From NCBI GenBank assembly GCA_024508855.1, contig JANINJ010000026.1:186001-250000 (forward strand): a stretch of 64,000 bases of DNA, read 5' to 3'. The DNA comes from Xanthobacteraceae bacterium. GTDB lineage: Bacteria > Pseudomonadota > Alphaproteobacteria > Rhizobiales > Xanthobacteraceae. Shown here one piece after another: positions 57,661 to 64,000 of this stretch (the first letter of the stretch is position 1; every line of letters starts with the position of its first letter). The notes under the pieces are model-generated. The model had not been told where the DNA came from. It saw nothing but the letters and a program-made list of their open reading frames with translations, and did no database searches. The position numbers were made by a program, and so were the translations under genes.

Positions 57661-58728
57661 TCAAGCAACCTGAATGCGGCCTTCGGCTGAGAACTCTGGA
57701 TCGGCCTCGCAAATGACGCGGTTACGGCCACTGCGTTTGGCTGCGTAGAGACAGGCGTCGGCGCGCTCGATCAGGGAATCTGTGCTGTCATCCGGCTGCA
57801 GCATGGATACTCCAACCGAAATGGTGACGCGGCCGAGGATTTCTCCGGTCGATTTCTTCTTCAACTCTTTCGACATCACCGCGCGACGAATGTTGTCGGC
57901 GACGGAAAGCGCCTGGCGGAGAGCCGTATTCGGCAGCACCACTGCAAACTCCTCGCCGCCATAGCGCGCGATGATATCCTTGCCTTTGATAGTCTGGCGT
58001 AGCGACATCGCCACCAGTCGCAGCACCTGGTCGCCGGTGAGGTGGCCGTAGTTGTCATTGAACGATTTGAAATGATCGATATCGAACATCAATAGCGAGA
58101 GCGGTTCGCCGCTTTGCTTGGCCTGTTTGACGGTCTCGATCACCGCACGGTCGAAATACTTGCGATTGCCGAGACCTGTCAGCGGATCTGTCATCGTCTC
58201 AGCGCGGATGGCCTCGAGATTGTGCTGCAGGTCGTTGATCTGCTGCTTCGATGCAGCGAGACGACTTTCCAAAGATTTGTTGGTCTGCTGCATCTCGTGC
58301 GTGGACCGCACCAGCATTTCGATGACGGATTTGATCTGCTCGCGGCTTGCAGCCTGCGTCAACCGTTGATTGGCATCCGCCAGGTGATTGCTGAAATTAG
58401 TGGTCAGCCCGAGTGCGTCAGTGATGACGTTCATGACGTCATCGATTTCGTGAATGATGCGCACGCCGACCTTGTCGATCCGATCCGTGGTTCGGGTCGG
58501 AGACAGGTAGGTCTGATAGATATGATCGAGGTCGGATTCGGTCAGCTTGCCTTGGCGAGCGAGGACTTCGTTGACGATCTTGTTGAGTGCGGGATTGGAG
58601 CCGGTCGCGTAGACGTACCAGATTTCGTAGTTACGCGGCACGGCTGTCAGACGCAGCGATTTAATCTGGCCGAGCGCAATCTCCGCGAACGCCATGGTGC
58701 GTTCATGCTCGTCGACGAATCCAGCCAC
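57661..58728 (-). CDS. GGDEF-domain protein (diguanylate cyclase)
   Basis: 355 residues from a GTG (an ATG is 11 codons inside). The N-terminal half (residues 1-170) has no family I recognise and ends in a coiled-coil-like segment (about 145-175). The GGDEF domain starts DPLTGLGNRKYFD (181) and has the active site RYGGEEF at 257-261, so cyclic-di-GMP synthesis is expected. The I-site position reads KGKD, not RxxD. It has no membrane segments or clear signal-input domain. Confidence 0.88.
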   Translation of the reverse strand: MAGFVDEHERTMAFAEIALGQIKSLRLTAVPRNYEIWYVYATGSNPALNKIVNEVLARQGKLTESDLDHIYQTYLSPTRTTDRIDKVGVRIIHEIDDVMNVITDALGLTTNFSNHLADANQRLTQAASREQIKSVIEMLVRSTHEMQQTNKSLESRLAASKQQINDLQHNLEAIRAETMTDPLTGLGNRKYFDRAVIETVKQAKQSGEPLSLLMFDIDHFKSFNDNYGHLTGDQVLRLVAMSLRQTIKGKDIIARYGGEEFAVVLPNTALRQALSVADNIRRAVMSKELKKKSTGEILGRVTISVGVSMLQPDDSTDSLIERADACLYAAKRSGRNRVICEADPEFSAEGRIQVA

Positions 58729-58844
58729 TCGTGTCGTCTCCGATAACAGGCCGTTCTGCCTGTTCCTCAGCCGCGGAAAAGCTAAAAGTATCCGCTAAAA
58801 CTAGAGGACGACAATGAACGACCCGTAAACGATCCGCCCGGTGG

Positions 58845-60266
58845 TCAGCCGCGGGCGCGGATCGGTCGGAGCAGGAAGGCCGGGAGGTGAGAGTGATCGG
58901 CGGCTTCGGAGATGGATTCGCGCTTCTGCTGCGGAGCAAGGGTGCGGCCGATCGAGGGAGTCTCTGACACGGCTGCCGCCACCGGATGGCGCGGGGAGCT
59001 TGAACGCCCCTCGCTTGGGCGGCCTTCACCCGACCGGCGCGAACGGCGTCGCGGCTTGCGGCCATCGCGTTCGCGATGCTCGGCAGGAGCCTCATGGCTT
59101 CGTTCCGCATCAACGGCGGTTTCGGCTGGCGAAACTGCGGAGGGCGAAAGTTCGGCATGGGGAATTGGTTGCCCGATCAATCGCTCGATCGCGGCGATCG
59201 ACTTGTGGTCTGCAGAGTTGACGATGGAAATCGCCGTTCCGCTACGGCCCGCGCGGCCGGTGCGGCCGATGCGGTGTACGTAGTCGTCTGGATGGTGGGG
59301 AACATCGAAATTGAAGACGTGGCTGACTTCGGGAATGTCGAGACCGCGGGCGGCGACGTCGGATGCGACCAGCAGCGGAAGTTCGCCTTTGCGGAATTGG
59401 TCCAGTGCCGCCATTCGCGCGGTCTGGTCCATGTCGCCGTGCAGGGCGGCGACGCTAAATCCATGCTTCTGAAGCGATCGGTGCAGAAGCGCGACCTCGC
59501 GCTTGCGGTTGCAGAAGATGATCGCGTTCTTGAGGTCCTTGGCGTCCCGAAGGAGGCGTCGCAACGTCTCGCGCTTTTCGTGTGGCTCGCGGCCGGTCGA
59601 TACCTGGGACTGGGTGACGGTGACCGCGGTCGATGCGGGCTTGGATACTTCGACCTTCTCGGGATTATGCAGGAAGGTTTCGGTGACCCGGCGGATTTCG
59701 TTCGGCATGGTCGCCGTGAAGAACAGCGTCTGCCGGGTGAAGGGGACCAGTTTGCAGATCCGCTCGATGTCCGGGATGAAGCCCATGTCGAGCATGCGGT
59801 CCGCTTCGTCGATCACCAGCAGTTCGACGCCGGTAAGGAGCAGGCCGCCGCGTTCGGTGTGGTCGAGTAGCCGGCCGGGCGTTGCGATCAGAACATCGAC
59901 GCCGCGCGTCAGCTTGAGGTCTTGGTCGCCGAACGATACGCCGCCGATCAACAGGGCGACATTCAGTTTCTGTCCGACACCGTATCGGTCGAAGTTCTCT
60001 TTGACCTGCGCGGCCAGTTCGCGCGTCGGTTCGAGGATCAGGGTGCGCGGCATGCGGGCACGGGCGCGACCCTTTTCCAGTATCGTGAGCATGGGAAGAA
60101 CAAACGCCGCGGTCTTGCCGGTGCCGGTCTGGGCAATGCCGAGGACATCGCGACGGGCCAGGACATGTGGGATGGCTTGTTCCTGAATGGGGGTGGGGGT
60201 GGTGTAGCCGGTGGCCGCCACGGCGGCGAGCACCTTGTCGGACAAGCCGAGTTGAGAAAAGGACAT
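58845..60266 (-). CDS. DEAD-box RNA helicase, RhlE-like
   Basis: 473 residues from the ATG at 60266. Q motif GYTTPTPIQEQAIP, Walker A AQTGTGKTAA, DEAD motif VIDEADRMLDMGF, TAT motif in FFTATMPNE, and HRIGRTGRAGRSG all present. The C-terminal 90 residues are basic and Ser/Pro/Arg-rich (GRKPRRRSRRSGEGRPSEGR), as in RhlE tails that bind RNA. It remodels structured RNA, for example in ribosome assembly or cold adaptation. Confidence 0.93.
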   Translation of the reverse strand: MSFSQLGLSDKVLAAVAATGYTTPTPIQEQAIPHVLARRDVLGIAQTGTGKTAAFVLPMLTILEKGRARARMPRTLILEPTRELAAQVKENFDRYGVGQKLNVALLIGGVSFGDQDLKLTRGVDVLIATPGRLLDHTERGGLLLTGVELLVIDEADRMLDMGFIPDIERICKLVPFTRQTLFFTATMPNEIRRVTETFLHNPEKVEVSKPASTAVTVTQSQVSTGREPHEKRETLRRLLRDAKDLKNAIIFCNRKREVALLHRSLQKHGFSVAALHGDMDQTARMAALDQFRKGELPLLVASDVAARGLDIPEVSHVFNFDVPHHPDDYVHRIGRTGRAGRSGTAISIVNSADHKSIAAIERLIGQPIPHAELSPSAVSPAETAVDAERSHEAPAEHRERDGRKPRRRSRRSGEGRPSEGRSSSPRHPVAAAVSETPSIGRTLAPQQKRESISEAADHSHLPAFLLRPIRARG

Positions 60267-60620
60267 TGAGCCTCTGGTCGAATCCGCCGTCGTGATTCGC
60301 GGAAATTGGCTATCGCATTCGACCCCGGAACGGCACGCATAATTGCACGGGGGATACCGGAACACGATCAAGCGGCTTACCAGGGCATCGCGTTTCGATT
60401 GCCGGGCCGCGTCGTGGCGGAAGATAGGGCCGAAATGGCCAAAGTCAATGGACCGGGCGGCTATTTGCGCTGAAAACCTTAATGTTTTCGCCGGAAAACG
60501 CGTTTTCCGGCGGGTAATGATGCCGGCGGAGGGCGCATCGTGAACCGCTATGTTAAAGTCGGACACTACGACAAGAGACCTGTGCGGCCGCATGTCCGCG
60601 AAACGACTCGGGACTATCTG
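60267..60620. promoter_or_regulatory. divergent intergenic region between helicase and caspase genes
   Basis: About 350 bases with no gene (270 if the GTG at 60540 is used). It holds the 24-bp palindrome at 60489-60512 with a second inverted repeat just upstream (60473-60489). Both divergent promoters should be here. Confidence 0.55.
60489..60512. repeat. 24-bp perfect palindrome
   Basis: Half-site CGCCGGAAAACG followed directly by its reverse complement. It contains GAAAAC and GTTTTC, which also occur as an adjacent pair (60473-60478 and 60484-60489), giving four half-sites in 35 bases. It is operator-like, or part of a dispersed palindromic repeat. Confidence 0.7.
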
Positions 60621-62129
60621 GTGAAAATTCTGCGCTCCATCGTTGCCGTAACGCTCCTTGGGCTTGCCGTTATCGCTGCAAATCCCGCCTGCGCCGCGAA
60701 GCGTGTCGCTCTGGTCGTCGGCAACAACGACTATCGCAACGTCCCGAAGCTGCAGAAAGCCGTCAACGACGCCCGCACCATGGCCGATACGCTGAAGCAA
60801 CTGGGCTTCAACGTGATGATCGCAGAAAACCAGACCCGGAAGGCCTTCAGCCAGACGCTGCTGGCGTTCGATACCGCAATCGAACCGGGCGACACCGCGT
60901 TCTTTTTTTACGCGGGACACGGCTTCGAAATCGCAGGCCAGAACTACCTGCTGCCGACCGACGTTCCGGCCGCCACCGAAGGGCAGGAGGATCTCGTTCG
61001 CGACGCCTCGATCCTCGCCGACCGTATCGTCGAGCGCCTGCAAAACCGCGGGGCGCGCAGTTCGATCATCGTTCTCGATGCCTGCCGCAACAATCCGTTC
61101 GAGCGGACCGGTACCCGCGCTGTCGCCGGCCGAGGCGGTCTTGCACCGATGAACAGTTTACCGGAAGGAGTCTTTTCGGTGTTTTCGGCCGGTCCGCGCC
61201 AGACCGCGCTCGATCGCCTATCCAACAACGACACCGATCCCAATTCCGTTTTCACTCGCGCCTTTGCCAAAGAGCTCCTGCAACCGGGCGAGAACCTGGT
61301 CCAGATCGCCCAGCGCACGCGGCGTGTCGTCAGCGAGATGGCCGAAACCGTAAAGCACCGGCAAGTACCGGTTTACTTCGACCAGATGGTCGACGATGTC
61401 TTCCTCAACGGCACGGCCGCACCTAAGCCGATTGCTCAGGCTAATCCAGTTGAAGGCAAGACACAGGTTGCAGCGCTGCCGCCGATTTCCAGTCCAGCCA
61501 TCGCGCCACCACAGCAACAGCAGGAGAGCCTCAACGCGCCGATCGCGATGTTCTCCCGTCACAACGGCGGATGGACCGTGGTGTTCTCGATTGCCGATGC
61601 CACGCTCGGAATTTCATGGCGGTTAGGCGACAGCGGTGCATTCAAGGAGACCGGTTTCCTCGATCTGCTCGACCCTCGCACCCGGAAACGGATTCCCAAT
61701 CCTTCGATCGAGCTGCCCGCCGACGCACCGGCCGGGACCATCATGGTCCGTTACGTCGATGCCAATGGCGAAATTCAGGGACCGTTTCCGATCAGGTTCG
61801 ATCCCGAAGCAGCGTTGATCAAGGATCAGCGCAAAATCCTGGACATGACCGCCACTAGCTGGTTGTCGTTCAGCGAGTTCAATGGACTACTGGTCTATTA
61901 CACTCACCTGATGTCCTATCGCTGCGCGATCCGCGACGTGCGCATCGGTATCGACAGTGCTGTGCCGGACAAGGCGCTGAAATTGCCGCCATGTAATCCC
62001 AAGGATCCGATCTCGATTCCGTCCGACGTCACGCCGTATGTAAAGCTGCCGCCAGCCACCAAATCGGTGTCGGTCGAATTGACCTATCGCGACGGCAGCG
62101 TGTCCGAGATCAAGACCTTCCGCAGGTGA
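60621..62129 (+). CDS. exported caspase-like (C14) protein
   Basis: 502 residues from the GTG at 60621, which starts a good signal peptide (ILRSIVAVTLLGLAVIAANPACA); a GTG at 60540 would add 27 residues. The caspase p20-like domain has catalytic His100 in FFFYAGHGFEIAGQNYLLP and Cys155 in IIVLDACRNNPF. Residues about 270-310 are a Pro/Gln-rich linker, and the C-terminal domain (about 315-502) is beta-rich and not recognised. In alphaproteobacteria such periplasmic caspase homologues are widespread, but their substrates are mostly unknown. Confidence 0.88.
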   Translation: MKILRSIVAVTLLGLAVIAANPACAAKRVALVVGNNDYRNVPKLQKAVNDARTMADTLKQLGFNVMIAENQTRKAFSQTLLAFDTAIEPGDTAFFFYAGHGFEIAGQNYLLPTDVPAATEGQEDLVRDASILADRIVERLQNRGARSSIIVLDACRNNPFERTGTRAVAGRGGLAPMNSLPEGVFSVFSAGPRQTALDRLSNNDTDPNSVFTRAFAKELLQPGENLVQIAQRTRRVVSEMAETVKHRQVPVYFDQMVDDVFLNGTAAPKPIAQANPVEGKTQVAALPPISSPAIAPPQQQQESLNAPIAMFSRHNGGWTVVFSIADATLGISWRLGDSGAFKETGFLDLLDPRTRKRIPNPSIELPADAPAGTIMVRYVDANGEIQGPFPIRFDPEAALIKDQRKILDMTATSWLSFSEFNGLLVYYTHLMSYRCAIRDVRIGIDSAVPDKALKLPPCNPKDPISIPSDVTPYVKLPPATKSVSVELTYRDGSVSEIKTFRR

Positions 62130-62135
62130 GGGGCA

Positions 62136-62909
62136 CTATCGATAGAACTCCGATGGCGGCATTCCGAAATGCCGCCGGAACATGGCGGTGAAGGCGCTTT
62201 GACTGGCGTAGCCGCAATCGAATGCGACGTCGATGATGCGGTCGCCGCCGGCGATCCGTTGCAGGGCACGTAGCAGACGGGCTTGCTGGCGCCATTGCGC
62301 GAAGCTCATGGCTGTTTCTTTTGCGAACAGCCGGTGCACGGTCTTGGCCGTCAGGCCGAGCCGCTTTCCCCATTGGGCGGCCGTAGAGGCGTCTGCAGGA
62401 TTGTCGATGAGTGCCTGGCAGATGATCTTGATGCGCGCCTCGTCCGGAATTGGCAGATGCAAGGGGAGGACATCCGACTCGTGCAGCTCGTCAAGCATGA
62501 GGCGCATCAGCCGGCCGTCCCGACCGTCCTCTTTGTAATCGAGCGGTATGCGTGCCGCCGCGACGATTAGCTCGCGAAGCAGCGGCGAGACGGCGATGAC
62601 GCAGTTCGTATCCGGAAGATGCGGCGCAACCGAAGGCTCGATGAACACGGTTCGTATCTTCACTTCACCGTGCATTCTCACTTCGTGTTCGATGTCCGGA
62701 AGGAGCCATATGGCCCGGTTGGGCGGCACGACCCATGACCCCACCTTGGAGTGGACGATCATGACGCCCTCGATCGCATAGAGAAGCTGGCCCCGTGGAT
62801 GAGCATGAAGGCCGGTCGAGGATCCGTCCGGATAATCCACCTCCATCGCGGCCATGGCGCGCGATGTGTCATGGAAATCCAGGTGGCGTTTCGTTCGCTC
62901 GTCCATCAT
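62136..62909 (-). CDS. AraC-family transcriptional regulator with cupin domain
   Basis: 257 residues. A cupin sensor (GSSTGLHAHPRGQLLYAIEGVM) is followed by the AraC double HTH (MSFAQWRQQARLLRALQRIA and FDCGYASQSAFTAMFRRHFG). It is divergent from an EamA transporter gene with 96 bases between, a standard arrangement in which the regulator controls the exporter. It converges on the caspase gene with only 6 bases between stops. The 96-base gap holds AAGCCGGCTT (62968-62977), a perfect palindrome. Confidence 0.92.
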   Translation of the reverse strand: MMDERTKRHLDFHDTSRAMAAMEVDYPDGSSTGLHAHPRGQLLYAIEGVMIVHSKVGSWVVPPNRAIWLLPDIEHEVRMHGEVKIRTVFIEPSVAPHLPDTNCVIAVSPLLRELIVAAARIPLDYKEDGRDGRLMRLMLDELHESDVLPLHLPIPDEARIKIICQALIDNPADASTAAQWGKRLGLTAKTVHRLFAKETAMSFAQWRQQARLLRALQRIAGGDRIIDVAFDCGYASQSAFTAMFRRHFGMPPSEFYR

Positions 62910-63005
62910 GTCTCAAACTCTCTAAGCTCGGTCATTCTAGAGCGATACGGACTTTTGGAACAGCGCTAAGCCGGCTTCACCACACGAAGTTCAAGGCTTG
63001 GCATC

Positions 63006-63914
63006 ATGAAAAACAAAACGGCATATCTCTATCCGTTCTTCGCCATCGTTCTCTGGGCCGGGAACGTCATCGTCTCGCGACTGTCGGCCCACACGATCGG
63101 GCCCGAGGCGATCACCTTTTACCGGCTTCTGCTCGCGGTCGCCTTGATGAGTGCGTTCGTCGCCAGGCCCGCATGGCGCAACCGCGCGGTGATCTGGTCT
63201 CATCTGGGCCAGTTCGCAATCCTTGGCTTTCTGGCCATGTGCCTGTTCCAGAGCCTGTCCTATCTCGCAGCCGAGAGTACGACGGCAACGAATATGGCGG
63301 TGTTTACCGCGCTGACACCGCTGCTGACGATGGCGCTTAGCGCTCTCATGCTCGGGGAGACACCAACGACCGGCATGGTCGGCGGCGGTGTCCTGTCGCT
63401 CATCGGGCTGATCTATCTGGTCAGCAGCGGCGATCCCGTTTCCCTGGCGCGAAATGGGGTGCACCTGGGCGATCCGCTCATGTTCATCGCGGCTCTGGTT
63501 TATGCTCTCTACGGCGTCCTGTTGAAGCGCTGGAATATTCCGGTCGTCGGCTGGCAGTCGACCTATATGCAAGCGCTCTTTGCATTGATGATCATGTTTC
63601 CGGCCTTTCTCGCTACCCCGGCGCACCTGCGCGCGCTCAACGCCGAAACTCTGCCGCTCATTGCCTATGCGGGCGGTCTGGCTTCGGTCGTGCTTCCGTT
63701 CCTGTGGGTTCGAGGGGTGGATATTCTCGGGCCGAACCGCTGTGCGCTGTTCATGAACTTGTTGCCCGTCCTTACGGCAGCCGGCGCAATCGTACTGCTA
63801 GGCGAGCCGGTGCGGCCCTATCACGTGATCGGCGGTGCGATGGCGCTTGCAGGCGTGGCCGTCGCAGAGATGTTCCGTCGGCCGCTGAGGAGGGCATCGA
63901 GGGTTGCCGGATGA
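63006..63914 (+). CDS. EamA/DMT-family transporter
   Basis: 302 residues with about ten membrane segments in two EamA repeats: YPFFAIVLWAGNVIVSRLSA, TEST-type AAESTTATNMAVFTALTPLLT (first repeat end) and NRCALFMNLLPVLTAAGAIVLLGEPV (second repeat). DMT transporters export amino acids or other metabolites. The substrate is unknown; the AraC neighbour probably senses it. Confidence 0.9.
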   Translation: MKNKTAYLYPFFAIVLWAGNVIVSRLSAHTIGPEAITFYRLLLAVALMSAFVARPAWRNRAVIWSHLGQFAILGFLAMCLFQSLSYLAAESTTATNMAVFTALTPLLTMALSALMLGETPTTGMVGGGVLSLIGLIYLVSSGDPVSLARNGVHLGDPLMFIAALVYALYGVLLKRWNIPVVGWQSTYMQALFALMIMFPAFLATPAHLRALNAETLPLIAYAGGLASVVLPFLWVRGVDILGPNRCALFMNLLPVLTAAGAIVLLGEPVRPYHVIGGAMALAGVAVAEMFRRPLRRASRVAG

Positions 63915-63949
63915 AACACCGATCGTATCGGCAGACGGAAATTCCTCTT

Positions 63950-64000
63950 GGACGATCCCAGTCAGCGATGGGTCGGATCGTCCCTCAGGACGATTTCTCC
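63950..64000 (+). terminator. two mutually exclusive hairpins after the EamA gene
   Basis: GGACGATCC (63950-63958) can pair with GGATCGTCC (63975-63983), or ATCGTCC (63977-63983) can pair with GGACGAT (63988-63994), which is followed by TTCTCC at the window edge. The second is terminator-like; only one of the two can form at a time. Confidence 0.5.

Noticed and set aside
62930-62970. Stretch near TCTAGAGCGATACGGACTTT resembling dispersed repeats of Bradyrhizobium-type genomes
   Set aside because: Only one copy is visible and it is too short and diverged to call a repeat element from this window alone.

Overview
The window is a GC-rich, gene-dense chromosomal segment from an alphaproteobacterium, most likely a member of the Nitrobacteraceae (the Bradyrhizobium/Rhodopseudomonas/Afipia group). 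The evidence is gene content and order: dusB-ntrB-ntrC-ntrY-ntrX-dat-hfq-hflX in one block with a divergent ispDF fusion, the aapJQMP amino-acid transporter, popZ next to valS, and a PIMT-like gene upstream of a tolC-type gene. No insertion sequence, prophage, integrase, CRISPR array, rRNA or replication origin was seen. It looks like ordinary core and near-core chromosome with a few accessory loci.

Layout. 1-7.0 kb: the 3' part of an alpha-2-macroglobulin gene, pbpC, then four tightly packed envelope genes (GT-C transferase, PAP2 phosphatase, GT2 transferase, LAB_N protein) that look like a lipid A sugar-modification set. 7.0-10.1 kb: a Na/Pi cotransporter and metC on the minus strand. 10.4-14.9 kb: aapJQMP. 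14.9-17.3 kb: cysteine synthase and cfa on the minus strand. 17.8-26.9 kb: a complete RND efflux operon (outer-membrane lipoprotein, adaptor, two different RND pumps, MdtABC-like). 27-32.8 kb: a DTW tRNA-modification enzyme, tRNA-Cys, a methyltransferase, tRNA-Asn, a PIMT-like protein, a TolC-type channel and PopZ. 33-38.7 kb: valS, a DNA glycosylase, lipA, a COQ10/RatA START protein and CinA/PncC. 38.7-50.4 kb: ispDF, then the dusB-ntrBC-ntrYX-dat-hfq-hflX block for nitrogen and post-transcriptional control. 50.5-56.6 kb: an aldehyde dehydrogenase, mazG, queC, a cobalt-type nitrile hydratase operon and a crotonase. 56.8-64 kb: a HesB/IscA protein, a TfoX-N protein, a GGDEF protein, an RhlE-like helicase, an exported caspase-like protein, and a divergent AraC regulator/EamA exporter pair.

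How genes work together. NtrBC and NtrYX are paired sensor/regulator systems in one direction with dusB upstream and hfq/hflX downstream. The RND genes encode all three layers of one efflux pump. The nitrile hydratase alpha, beta and accessory genes overlap start-to-stop and are probably translated together. The four envelope genes probably make and transfer a polyprenyl-linked sugar to the lipid A/LPS core.

Most of the unexplained structure is in non-coding DNA: a 24-bp perfect palindrome with repeated GAAAAC/GTTTTC half-sites before the caspase gene, an A-rich inverted-repeat leader before hfq, a terminator-like hairpin between ntrC and ntrY, competing hairpins after the EamA gene, and operator-like inverted repeats before aapJ, popZ and the RND operon. 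At protein level the most unusual points are a nitrile hydratase locus beside the preQ0 nitrile synthase gene queC, an NtrX without the GAFTGA loop, a crotonase lacking one catalytic Glu, and a PIMT-like protein without the PIMT catalytic motif. All calls are from reading the sequence; no database search was run.
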